A DNA stretch of 64,000 nucleotides from DATFTE01 sp963802575 (GTDB lineage: Bacteria; Acidobacteriota; Terriglobia; Terriglobales; Acidobacteriaceae), in the NCBI GenBank assembly GCA_963802575.1, contig CAWDJF010000008.1, positions 372,001 through 436,000 on the forward strand. Reading direction: 5' to 3'. Position numbers and translations under genes: made by a program. Each line of letters starts with the position of its first letter. Within the stretch, counting starts at the first letter, position 1. The notes under the pieces were generated by a model that saw nothing but the letters and a program-made list of their open reading frames with translations, searched no databases and was not told the origin of the DNA. Positions 1 to 7,549 of the stretch are shown in pieces.

Positions 1-602
1 GCGTAAATGATCAGCGGCATGACCGCGAATGTGATCAGCGCCAGCTTGGTGTTCATCTTCAGCATGATGGCGATGATTCCGGCGAGAACGAAGACATCTT
101 CAAAGATCGAGACTACGCCGGAGGTGAACATTTCGTTCAGGGCGTCGACATCGGTAGTGACGCGCGTGACCAGGCGTCCTACGGGGTTTTTATCGTAAAA
201 GCCGACGTGCAGCCGTTGCAGATGGCGGAAGATCTGGCTGCGAAGGTCGAACATGACTTTCTGGCCGGCCCACTGCATGAAGTAGGTCTGCAGGTATTCG
301 AGCAGGAAACTGAAGAGCATGAGTCCGACGTAGAGGGCGGCGATCTGCGCGATGCCGACCAGTGCGTCGCTGCTGAGGAAACGGTCGAGAGGGGTGTGCA
401 GGCCTTTGACAGGAGCAAGGTAGCGATCGATGACGAGGCGGGTCAGGTAAGGGCCGAGGACGTCGGCGCCAACTTTCAGGAAGATGGCGGCCAAGGCAAT
501 CGACGTCTGCCACTTGTAGGGCTTCAAATACCGAAGCAACCGCTTCATAAGGCGGCTGTCGTAGGCTTTTCCGAGTACTTCCTCTTCCTGGTGGGCGGCC
601 AT
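1..602 (-). CDS. ABC exporter, membrane-domain N-terminus (partial)
   Basis: About 200 residues of an MsbA/BmrA-type ABC transporter, cut by the window edge. The start is the ATG at 602 (MAAHQEEEVLGKAY). The first membrane helix follows the RYLKPYKWQ region, and the protein then shows the intracellular-loop pattern of ABC exporters (QKVMFDLR, then HLQRLHVGFYDKNPVGRLVTR and DVDALNEMF). These features are typical of the type I exporter transmembrane domain. The nucleotide-binding domain would lie beyond base 1. The substrate cannot be told; lipid or drug export is the usual role of the family. Confidence 0.9.
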   Translation of the reverse strand, partial: MAAHQEEEVLGKAYDSRLMKRLLRYLKPYKWQTSIALAAIFLKVGADVLGPYLTRLVIDRYLAPVKGLHTPLDRFLSSDALVGIAQIAALYVGLMLFSFLLEYLQTYFMQWAGQKVMFDLRSQIFRHLQRLHVGFYDKNPVGRLVTRVTTDVDALNEMFTSGVVSIFEDVFVLAGIIAIMLKMNTKLALITFAVMPLIIY

Positions 603-699
603 TCGTCAGCTAAAAGATTACCTTAAATAGATGGGGATGGAAGCGCGGAGGATGGAAAAGGTTTAAGGATGGGACAGGCGCCCAAAGGCAACGCCGCTA

Positions 700-1266
700 C
701 TAATTCCGCGGCCCTCCGCCTTCGGGGTATGTGGATGTCGAGCGATAAAGCACCTGGGGAGCCGAGCAGTTGTCGCCTTTCTCGTTCTTTGCGGCGGGCA
801 CCTTGCGTTTCTGCATGTCCTTCATCCAGTTCTGGAAAGGCTTCAGGTTTTTCTCGTAGGGCTTCCGTTCGGCGGCATTCACGAAGTCCATGTTCTGAAG
901 GTCGTGCTCGCGCGGGATGGCCACCATGAGCGTATCCATGTTTTGCACGATGCCACCTTTGGGTTTCCCGGTTCTAATCTGTTGGAAGTTGCTCTCATCC
1001 AGAATTGACTGCAGTTGCTTGAGGTTGGCATCGGGAAGAGTATCGAGATAAACCTTCTCGTCGGTGCCGCCATTATTGCCCTGAAAAGATTTTTCCAGCC
1101 GATAGTGGCCGTCGGGAAAAATCAGAATGCAGGTATGACTCATGCCAGTGTAGGTATCGAAGACCGTGGTCTCGGCGCGCATCAGGAATGTGCGTTCGAC
1201 AAGAGTCTGGGCGATGGCGAAACCGTTAATGAGCAGGATCGTGGCGAGGAGCGCGGCGCGTTTCAT
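700..1266 (-). CDS. Secreted hypothetical protein, paralogue A
   Basis: A 188-residue protein not recognised as a named family. The ATG at 1266 gives MKRAALLATILL, a clear Sec signal peptide ending near AIAQ; a longer in-frame start at 1329 would bury that signal. The mature part has a C-x-LIFPDGHYRLE motif, an LDESNFQQ segment and a late Cys in DNCSAPQVL. The same motifs recur in the next upstream gene (1385-1918), so the two are tandem paralogues on the same strand. The location is probably periplasmic or extracellular. No catalytic signature is visible. Confidence 0.75.
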   Translation of the reverse strand: MKRAALLATILLINGFAIAQTLVERTFLMRAETTVFDTYTGMSHTCILIFPDGHYRLEKSFQGNNGGTDEKVYLDTLPDANLKQLQSILDESNFQQIRTGKPKGGIVQNMDTLMVAIPREHDLQNMDFVNAAERKPYEKNLKPFQNWMKDMQKRKVPAAKNEKGDNCSAPQVLYRSTSTYPEGGGPRN

Positions 1267-1384
1267 GCCCGGCATTAGATCATGAGTCTGCGGCCAAACC
1301 AAGTCCTCCTTAGTGGAGTTGAATCCCATTAGTCACAGGGCGTCTGGTTACTTACACAAGTGCCGGGGACCTAGCACGGGACTG

Positions 1385-1918
1385 TTAGTCCGTGCGTGTC
1401 TTCAGTTTCAACTGGCTGGCGGTCAGGCAGTTATTGCGACCGGATTCTTCGCTAAGCTTCCGGTGCGGGCCTTTAAGCACGCTGTTATTCCATTTCCGAA
1501 ACTGGTCGAGGAGGGAACGATTGCGATCGCTGCTGATTCCAGAGAGGAAGCGGAGGGTCTTCCAATGCTGGTCTTGAGGCACGCTGATCGCAAGCTCATC
1601 GAGGCCGGTCGGGAGCAGAGTAGAGGAGACGGCTTCGGGCAGCAACTGGACAAAGTGATCGTCATTGAGCAGCGCATGCAGCGTGGCCAGACTATCCGGG
1701 GTAAGTGTCCCTTCGAAGGCCTCGACGCTTTTCCGGTGGGTTCGTTCCAGGTGGAACTTGCCGTCCTGTTGGACGATGACGCAATTGGCGTCGGAGCCTT
1801 CGAAACGTGCCATGCGGAAAATGAAGGCGGCGGTGGTGTCGAAGGGAGCCTGCTGGCTCGGTGCGGGAACAACCAGCAGAAGAAGGGCGAAGCCTACGAA
1901 GATGGAACGTTCGATCAC
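1385..1918 (-). CDS. Secreted hypothetical protein, paralogue B
   Basis: A 177-residue protein with a signal peptide (FVGFALLLLVVPAPS) and a GTG start at 1918. Shared blocks with the gene at 700-1266 are C-x-IV-x-DGKFHLE, a leucine-rich stretch with LNDDHFVQL, a LAISVPQ block, an F-x-x-W segment and NNCLTASQL near the end. Two conserved cysteines may form a disulphide. A hairpin (1374-1395) overlaps its stop codon. It is divergent from hemW, with about 50 bp between the starts. The function is unknown. Confidence 0.72.
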   Translation of the reverse strand: MIERSIFVGFALLLLVVPAPSQQAPFDTTAAFIFRMARFEGSDANCVIVQQDGKFHLERTHRKSVEAFEGTLTPDSLATLHALLNDDHFVQLLPEAVSSTLLPTGLDELAISVPQDQHWKTLRFLSGISSDRNRSLLDQFRKWNNSVLKGPHRKLSEESGRNNCLTASQLKLKTRTD

Positions 1919-1968
1919 AAGCTGCGATTATGCCATTCCGCGCCAGCAGGTTAGGATTAATCAAGGGA

Positions 1969-3150
1969 ATGCCTCTCGGTCTCTATCTATCGGTTCCGTT
2001 TTGCCGCACCAAGTGCAGTTACTGCAACTTTGCCTCTGATGTGTTCTCCAAGGCTGTTTTCCAGAGATATGTCGACAGGGTCTGCCGCGATCTTGATCAT
2101 GCCGCGGAGACTGCCAGCGCGATGGGCGGACGGTTCGAGCACGCGGTTGACTCGATTTACCTGGGCGGCGGCACGCCCACGGTGCTGGCGTCGTCGGAGC
2201 TGGAGCGAATTTTCGCAGCAGTTCGCCGTAACTTCGATTTTATGACCGGCGCGGAAATCACGGTCGAATGCGCCCCGGGGACTTTGTCGGACGCGATGAT
2301 TGAGACACTATTACGCTGCGGCGTGAACCGGGTGAGCCTGGGAGTACAGTCGTTCGTCGATGCGGAAGCGGCGGCCGTGGGGCGATTGCATAAGCGATCT
2401 ACGGTCCTCGATGACATTGCGCGGCTGCGCAACGCAGGCATTACCGATATCAACGTGGATTTGATCGCTGGGTTGCCGCACCAGACGATGGACAGTTGGC
2501 AGACTTCCCTGGGCGAGGTCATCTCCTTAGGCGTGCCACACGCCAGCGTTTATATGCTGGAAGTAGATGAGGACTCGCGTCTGGGGCGAGAATTGATTGC
2601 GGGTGGGACGAAATATCATGCGCACTTTGTGCCCGACGAGGATCTTGTCGCGGATTTGTACGAGGTGGCTTGTGGGCGGTTGAATGAAGCGGGGATTCGG
2701 CAATATGAGATTTCGAATTTCGCGCGGGAAGGGCGGGAGTCGCGGCACAACCTGAAATACTGGACGCGGCAGCCTTACTTCGGATTTGGCGTGGATTCGC
2801 ATTCGATGCTGAAGTCATCGGTCGTGACTGGTGAGGCGATCCGCTTTGCTACGTCGGATGGGCTGGACGAATATGTGGCCGGGGCGGAGTTCAGGCGCAC
2901 TCCGGTCTCGCGGCACGAAGCGCGCGAAGAAGCATTCTTTCTGGGGTTGCGGTTGGTACGCGGAGTGAATTTGGCTTTGCTACAAGATGAGTTCGGAGTG
3001 GACGCAGTCCGGTCTTACGATCCGGCTATTACGGACCTAGTCGACGCCGGGTTGATGGAAAAGAATGACAATTCGCTTCGCCTCACTCCACGCGGGCGAA
3101 TGCTTTCTAACGAAGTGTTCGAACGCTTTCTCTCCCAACCTGCCAAGTAG
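1969..3150 (+). CDS. hemW: Radical SAM heme chaperone HemW
   Basis: A 393-residue coproporphyrinogen III oxidase-like radical SAM protein. The 4Fe-4S motif C-x3-C-x2-C (CRTKCSYC) lies about 10 residues from the chosen start, followed by YLGGGTPT, ECAPGT, GVNRVSLGVQSF and DLIAGLPHQT, all typical of HemW. The family binds heme and inserts it into respiratory enzymes; it lacks the oxidase activity of true HemN. The ATG at 1969 was chosen because family members begin MPLGLY-VPFC; an in-frame ATG at 1930 is possible. The stop codon lies inside a GC-rich repeat that recurs at 20005. Confidence 0.92.
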   Translation: MPLGLYLSVPFCRTKCSYCNFASDVFSKAVFQRYVDRVCRDLDHAAETASAMGGRFEHAVDSIYLGGGTPTVLASSELERIFAAVRRNFDFMTGAEITVECAPGTLSDAMIETLLRCGVNRVSLGVQSFVDAEAAAVGRLHKRSTVLDDIARLRNAGITDINVDLIAGLPHQTMDSWQTSLGEVISLGVPHASVYMLEVDEDSRLGRELIAGGTKYHAHFVPDEDLVADLYEVACGRLNEAGIRQYEISNFAREGRESRHNLKYWTRQPYFGFGVDSHSMLKSSVVTGEAIRFATSDGLDEYVAGAEFRRTPVSRHEAREEAFFLGLRLVRGVNLALLQDEFGVDAVRSYDPAITDLVDAGLMEKNDNSLRLTPRGRMLSNEVFERFLSQPAK

Positions 3151-3168
3151 CGCCGGCGTCCCGCCGGC
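3147..3168 (+). repeat. GC-rich interspersed repeat, copy 1
   Basis: Begins GTAGCGCCGGCGTCCCGC and contains two GCCGGC arms (3152-3157 and 3163-3168) able to form a hairpin. The first 18 bases are the exact reverse complement of 20005-20022. It overlaps the hemW stop codon. An independent perfect 8-bp hairpin (GGACGGAC, loop GAGGGC, GTCCGTCC) lies just downstream at 3211-3232. Confidence 0.8.
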
Positions 3169-3210
3169 CAAGGTGGTTAGCGGAATCATTCTGGTCGAGG
3201 TTCGCTCGAT

Positions 3211-3232
3211 GGACGGACGAGGGCGTCCGTCC
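3211..3232. repeat. Perfect 8-bp stem hairpin
   Basis: GGACGGAC (3211-3218), loop GAGGGC, GTCCGTCC (3225-3232). There is no T-run after it, so it is more like a palindromic interspersed repeat than a terminator. It lies between hemW and the DUF962 gene. Confidence 0.7.
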
Positions 3233-3263
3233 CTACGTGAGCGTCGCTATGCCAAAACCGGGG

Positions 3264-3269
3264 TATAAT
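3264..3269 (+). promoter_or_regulatory. Candidate -10 box upstream of the DUF962 gene
   Basis: TATAAT 26 nt before the ATG at 3296. No good -35 is seen at 16-18 bp. Between box and start lies a strong Shine-Dalgarno, GGAGG. Confidence 0.45.
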
Positions 3270-3295
3270 CTCGCGCGACGTATGCGGAGGTTCTT

Positions 3296-3574
3296 ATGGG
3301 TCTCTACTCGCATTATGACGGCGCGCACAATCATCCGGTGAATCGCGCGTTGCACATGATCGCGATTCCCGTCGGATTTTCATCGTTGATCGTCGTCTGG
3401 TATCACTGGATCATTGCGCTGCTGTTGATCCCTGCAGCGTTTGCGCTGGCCTGGCTCGGACATTTGATTGAAGGCAACAAGCCGGCATTTCTAACCAATC
3501 CGGCCCACGTGTTCGTGGCACCGTTGTGGATGGTGCGCAAGATTTTCGGCGGTACGCAGAACAAATCCGCGTAA
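3296..3574 (+). CDS. DUF962 / Mpo1-like small membrane protein
   Basis: A 92-residue membrane protein beginning MGLYSHYDGAHNHPVNRALHM, the N-terminal signature of the DUF962 (Mpo1-like) family. The conserved H-N-H-P histidines are present near residues 11-14, followed by two hydrophobic helices and a second conserved block (GHLIEGNKPAFL). Yeast Mpo1 is an Fe(II)-dependent dioxygenase in phytosphingosine breakdown. Whether the bacterial relative has that activity is unknown. The start is fixed by GGAGG 9 nt upstream. Confidence 0.85.
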   Translation: MGLYSHYDGAHNHPVNRALHMIAIPVGFSSLIVVWYHWIIALLLIPAAFALAWLGHLIEGNKPAFLTNPAHVFVAPLWMVRKIFGGTQNKSA

Positions 3575-3729
3575 TTTGAAGTTCCGCGCAAGCCGTACCG
3601 GGCGGTCGGTTTGCGTATTTTCTTCTCCCTCGCTGCTTGTGTTTTAATCGAGAGTTCCCTCGTAACGCGACGTCGTCTCTGGGGAGCGGCGCCCGCGCCT
3701 GACAGCAATTCACTAAAGCGGAGAAAATC

Positions 3730-4872
3730 TTGGACTTCCAACTCAATGAGGAACAGCTTCACCTGCAGAAGAGCGTGCGCGACTTTGCCCAGCGCGAAAT
3801 TTTGCCCAACGTCATGAAGTGGGACGAGGCTGCCGAGTTTCCGCTCGCCACGATAAAGGAGCTGGGGAAACTCGGATTGCTGGGAACGATTTTTCCCGTC
3901 GAATACGGCGGCGCGGGCATGGGCTATGTCGAATATGTCACGGCGATTGACGAGCTGTCGCGCGTAGATGGATCGGTGGGCATCATAGTAGCCGCGCATA
4001 CATCGCTTTGTTCGAACCACATCTTCCTCGCGGGCAACGAAGCGCAGAAGAAGAAATATGTCAGCAAGCTGGCGACCGGAGAATTCATCGGCGCCTGGGG
4101 ATTGACCGAGCCGTCGTCGGGGTCGGACGCGGGTAGCGCACGCATGACCGCCGTTCGCAAGGGAAACAGTTGGGTGCTGAACGGGAACAAGACCTTCATC
4201 ACCAACGGGCATTACGCCGACGTAGTCGTCGTGATCGCTGTCACGGATCGTGCCGCGCATACCCATGGGCTATCGGCCTTCATCGTCGAGAAGGGGACCA
4301 AGGGATTTCGTCCCGGGAAAAAAGAAAACAAGCTGGGCCTGCGTGCGAGCGATACGGCGGAGTTGATTTTCGAAGACTGTGAGATTCCGGCGGAGAATCT
4401 GCTGGGGGCCGAGGGCCAGGGATTTGTCGACGCGATGCGTGTGCTCGATGGTGGACGCATCTCGATTGCGGCTTTGTCGCTGGGTATGGCGCAAGGAGCT
4501 TATGAAGCAGCTCTGCGCTATTCGAAAGAGCGTAAGCAGTTCGGCAAGCCGATCAGCGATTTTCAGGCGATCCAGTGGAAACTCGCCGACATGGCGACCG
4601 AAATTGACGCGGCGCGCCTGCTCACCATGCGTTCCGCTTCGATGAAAGACGCTGGGATGAAGACAACTCTGGAATCGTCGATGGCGAAGCTTTATGCCAG
4701 CGAAGTGGCGGTGCGCTGCGCGAACGAAGGTGTGCAGATTCACGGCGGGTACGGGTTCATCAAGGACTACCCAGCGGAGAAGTATTACCGCGACGTCAAG
4801 CTGTGCACGATCGGCGAGGGGACCAGCGAGATACAACGGTTGGTGATTGCGCGGCAACTGCTGAAGGACTAG
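3730..4872 (+). CDS. Acyl-CoA dehydrogenase
   Basis: A 380-residue flavoprotein of the short/medium-chain acyl-CoA dehydrogenase family, full length for the family. It catalyses alpha,beta-dehydrogenation of acyl-CoA with FAD and passes electrons to ETF. Seen in order: the N-terminal helical domain, GAWGLTEPSSGSDAG (FAD-binding signature), the central beta domain, RKQFGKPISDFQAIQ, the QIHGGYGFIKDYPAEKYYRD signature and IGEGTSEIQ, whose Glu is at the usual catalytic position. The start is TTG at 3730, preceded by a GGAG. The exact substrate is uncertain; a branched or short acyl-CoA is plausible given meaB and the epimerase about 8 kb away. Confidence 0.92.
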   Translation: MDFQLNEEQLHLQKSVRDFAQREILPNVMKWDEAAEFPLATIKELGKLGLLGTIFPVEYGGAGMGYVEYVTAIDELSRVDGSVGIIVAAHTSLCSNHIFLAGNEAQKKKYVSKLATGEFIGAWGLTEPSSGSDAGSARMTAVRKGNSWVLNGNKTFITNGHYADVVVVIAVTDRAAHTHGLSAFIVEKGTKGFRPGKKENKLGLRASDTAELIFEDCEIPAENLLGAEGQGFVDAMRVLDGGRISIAALSLGMAQGAYEAALRYSKERKQFGKPISDFQAIQWKLADMATEIDAARLLTMRSASMKDAGMKTTLESSMAKLYASEVAVRCANEGVQIHGGYGFIKDYPAEKYYRDVKLCTIGEGTSEIQRLVIARQLLKD

Positions 4873-4873
4873 A

Positions 4874-4901
4874 TCGGGCGTCGGGCGTCAGGCACCAGGC
4901 C
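4874..4901 (+). repeat. Heptamer array (TCGGGCG type)
   Basis: Four 7-bp units, TCGGGCG, TCGGGCG, TCAGGCA, CCAGGCC. It begins one base after the stop codon of the acyl-CoA dehydrogenase. One of several 7-bp-period arrays in this window with unrelated unit sequences. Confidence 0.7.
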
Positions 4902-4947
4902 CCTGTCGTCCTTCACGACTTTTGCATTGCGCAGCGCATCATGAAAG

Positions 4948-5949
4948 ATGACACTCTTCTATATGAGATCCCTCTCCCGATTTCTGCCAGTGGCGTTTGT
5001 CGTTCTGTTTTCCAGTCTGGCGGTTGCGCAGGGAAGTGTTGCGAAGACCGATCAGGACGCCCAGATTCATTCGCTTAAGATCACGGTCCTCTCCACCATG
5101 CTGGTGGGAGAGACGACGGGCATCGGCGAGTGGGGATTTTCCGCCCTGATCGAAGCGGACGGCCGGCGCGTTCTGGTCGATACCGGCCTGCATCCGGAAA
5201 CTGTGCTGCAAAATGCGCGCGATCTGAAGGTCGATTTGTCGGACGTGCAGGAAGTCATTCTTACCCACAACCATGGAGATCATGTCGGCGGGTTGCTCAC
5301 GCTGCGGCGCGAGTTGATGAAACAGAATCCGTCAGCGATGTCGGTGGTGCATGTGGGGAAGGGAATTTTCTACAGCCGTCCTTTGCCCGATCGCGAGGGC
5401 AACCGCATGATCGCCATCCGCAAGGATTACGAGGCAACGGGCGGAAAAATTGTTGAGCACGCGGACTGGGCCGAGATTTTCCCCGGGGCATGGCTGACGG
5501 GTCCGGTGCCGCGCAAGTTCCCTGAACATAACTGGAGCGACAGCATCAAGGTGCAAACGCCGACCGGGTTGGTGGAAGACAATATCCCAGAAGATCAATC
5601 GTTGGTGCTGAACACGCCGCAAGGGTTGGTGGTGGTGACCGGCTGCGGGCACGCCGGGATTATCAATATCCTGACCGACGCGAGTTCAGAGTTTCACGAT
5701 CGGCCAGTGTACGCAGTGGTTGGGGGATTGCATCTGCTTGCTCAGACCGACGAACAGCTCGATTGGACCGGCGACAAACTCAAGGACTTCAAAGTAGCCA
5801 ATCTGATGGGCGCGCATTGCACCGGCATCGAGGCTGTCTATCACCTGCGTCAACGCGCTGGATTATCGCGTAAGACAGCATTGGTGGGCACGGTTGGCTC
5901 GACCTTCACTTTGTCAGAGGGAATTACCCCCGGCGAACTTGCAAAGTAG
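4948..5949 (+). CDS. Secreted metallo-beta-lactamase-fold hydrolase
   Basis: A 333-residue protein with an N-terminal signal peptide (FLPVAFVVLFSSLAVAQ) and an MBL fold. The metal motif is THNHGDHVGG, with further ligand candidates in GCGHAGI and, near the C-terminus, AHCTGIEA. The layout FSALIEADGRRVLVDTG plus GCGH resembles the MBL subfamily that includes archaeal 7,8-dihydropterin-6-methyl-4-(beta-D-ribofuranosyl)aminobenzene-5'-phosphate synthase-like proteins. The export signal argues for another substrate here, which is unknown. An internal ATG at 4963 is an alternative start. Confidence 0.83.
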   Translation: MTLFYMRSLSRFLPVAFVVLFSSLAVAQGSVAKTDQDAQIHSLKITVLSTMLVGETTGIGEWGFSALIEADGRRVLVDTGLHPETVLQNARDLKVDLSDVQEVILTHNHGDHVGGLLTLRRELMKQNPSAMSVVHVGKGIFYSRPLPDREGNRMIAIRKDYEATGGKIVEHADWAEIFPGAWLTGPVPRKFPEHNWSDSIKVQTPTGLVEDNIPEDQSLVLNTPQGLVVVTGCGHAGIINILTDASSEFHDRPVYAVVGGLHLLAQTDEQLDWTGDKLKDFKVANLMGAHCTGIEAVYHLRQRAGLSRKTALVGTVGSTFTLSEGITPGELAK

Positions 5950-5982
5950 AGCGGGGGCTTCCCCGTATCTTTGCCAGCGTCG

Positions 5983-5988
5983 TATGAT
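5983..5988 (+). promoter_or_regulatory. -10-like box, possible leaderless start
   Basis: TATGAT ends 7 nt before the ATG at 5996. If functional, transcription would begin at or next to the start codon. Confidence 0.35.
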
Positions 5989-5995
5989 ATTTTGC

Positions 5996-6217
5996 ATGGC
6001 TTTTCCCATCAGAACCTGTGCTATCTGCTCGGAAGAGTTCGAGCTGAAGCCGGACAAGCCCGGCTTCGCCAACCACTGTCCCGAGTGCAGCGCCGCCGAA
6101 GGGGAGACCCCAACTACGAAGCGCCGCGTTGACGCCGACGAGCGCAAAACCACCAAGGAAGCGAACGAGGAGCGGCGGAAAGCGATGCGCGACCTGCTTT
6201 ACCGGAAGGACAGCTAA
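5996..6217 (+). CDS. Small zinc-ribbon protein
   Basis: A 73-residue hypothetical protein with one C-x2-C...C-x2-C ribbon (CAIC near residue 7, CPEC near residue 28) followed by a charged helical tail rich in Arg, Lys and Glu. The fold suggests a nucleic-acid or protein interaction domain. No family is recognised. A -10-like TATGAT ends 7 nt before the ATG and there is no Shine-Dalgarno; an ATG at 5984 would overlap that box. Together these suggest a leaderless transcript. Confidence 0.65.
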   Translation: MAFPIRTCAICSEEFELKPDKPGFANHCPECSAAEGETPTTKRRVDADERKTTKEANEERRKAMRDLLYRKDS

Positions 6218-6260
6218 GAACTCTCCGACTTCGGGGGCGGGGCTCACGACAGCCGAGTGC

Positions 6261-6266
6261 TACAAT
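6261..6266 (+). promoter_or_regulatory. -10-like box before the TIR gene
   Basis: TACAAT ends 14 nt before the ATG at 6281, with no Shine-Dalgarno between. The predicted leader would be only about 8 nt. Confidence 0.4.
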
Positions 6267-6280
6267 CCGCTGCCAGAGTC

Positions 6281-7432
6281 ATGGCACACGACGTCTTCAT
6301 CAGTTATTCCTCGAAGGACAAAGTCATTGCCGACGCGGTTTGCGCGCGCCTTGAAGGACGCGGCATTCTTTGCTGGATTGCGCCTCGCGATGTAAGGCCA
6401 GGCTTTCAGTATGGCGAAGAGATTATTGACGCCATTCACGGATCGCGGGCGATGGTGCTGGTGCTCTCCGCGAATGCCAATGCGTCGCCCCACATTCCGA
6501 AAGAGGTGGAACGAGCGGTCAGCAATGGGGTGGCGATCATTCCCTTGCGGGTGGAGAACGTCGTACCCGCGAAGTCGCTCGACTACTTCATCAGCTCGGT
6601 GCATTGGCTGGACGCGATCGCTCCGCCGTTCGAATCGCATCTCGACAGCCTCGCCACCACGATTCTGACCATGTTGCCCGAGCGGTCGCAGAGGCCGCCT
6701 GAACCATTGATGGGAGGAGTAACTCCTGCGGCAACATCACCTCCGTTCCGTCCCAAGCCCAAATGGCTGTGGCCTGCGATTGGCGCGGCTGCAATTGTTC
6801 TGGCGGGAACTGCATGGTTCTTCGCGAATCGAACGCCAGACTCGGGCGGTTCGACGGCTTCGGTAGTTTCTCCGCCAGCGGGAACGAACCCACCTGCCTC
6901 GCCCCAGCCGGTAAGCCGTCGTCCCGCGGCGAGTGTACCGGCGAGTGGAGATCCTATTCTCGGCTGCTGGCACTGGATGAACAACGCCACGGTTGCCATT
7001 CGCAATGACGGAACCATGACGGCTGGGCCGTTTACCGCGCACTGGCGGTTGGCCGATGCCGGGCGGCGTGTCTACAACTTCAGTTGGCCAGAGGCGGTGG
7101 ACTCAGTGGCGCTGTCTCCGGACGGAGGAAGCCTTTCCGGAGGCAATCAATACGGCGTGGCGATGACGGCGACGCGCGTTTCTCCCGGACAGGGCCTTGC
7201 CGGGGCGTGGCGTTGGTACAACGGAGTGATCGTGAACATTGAGCCTAACGGAACGTTCTCCGCATTGACGACGCGAGGCCGCTGGCAAGGCGCGGGAGGC
7301 GCGGGCTACAAGTTGGTGTGGCCCGGCCCGGTAGACACTGTGACCATGTCTACCGATCATCGGCAGGTCAGCGGCGCGAATCAGTACGGTTTTTCGATTA
7401 GTGGGACGAAGATGGGGGCTTGCGGGGGATAG
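6281..7432 (+). CDS. TIR-domain membrane protein with duplicated C-terminal domain
   Basis: A 383-residue protein. Residues 1-125 are a TIR domain: HDVFISYSSKD (box 1), CWIAPRDVRPG (BB-loop region), MVLVLSANA, and KEVERAV, whose Glu75 sits where TIR NADases carry their catalytic Glu. A Pro-rich linker leads to one transmembrane helix (about 162-181), then a Pro/Ser linker and two diverged repeats (about 226-299 and 306-378). Each repeat has W-x-W, an N-G-T motif, a W-P segment and a G-x-NQYG block. The topology implies a cytosolic TIR and an exported repeat pair that could sense a ligand. No known defence genes are adjacent, so a role in immunity is not supported by context. Confidence 0.85.
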   Translation: MAHDVFISYSSKDKVIADAVCARLEGRGILCWIAPRDVRPGFQYGEEIIDAIHGSRAMVLVLSANANASPHIPKEVERAVSNGVAIIPLRVENVVPAKSLDYFISSVHWLDAIAPPFESHLDSLATTILTMLPERSQRPPEPLMGGVTPAATSPPFRPKPKWLWPAIGAAAIVLAGTAWFFANRTPDSGGSTASVVSPPAGTNPPASPQPVSRRPAASVPASGDPILGCWHWMNNATVAIRNDGTMTAGPFTAHWRLADAGRRVYNFSWPEAVDSVALSPDGGSLSGGNQYGVAMTATRVSPGQGLAGAWRWYNGVIVNIEPNGTFSALTTRGRWQGAGGAGYKLVWPGPVDTVTMSTDHRQVSGANQYGFSISGTKMGACGG

Positions 7433-7549
7433 TACTAGCAACGACGTTCTTTGAGTTGTTGACAATTTCTTTGCAAACAGAAGACATCTGCTTTCGAGCA
7501 CGTCTATAGGCTTGGATGCCTTGGGAAAATTTTCTGCTTGGAGGAAATT

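Noticed and set aside
1374..1395. Terminator overlapping the end of the paralogue B gene
   Set aside because: The stem is imperfect and no T-run follows on the minus strand.
6281..7432. TIR-based anti-phage system
   Set aside because: No Thoeris, CBASS or short-Ago partner genes are adjacent, and the protein has a membrane helix and external repeats; defence is possible but not supported.
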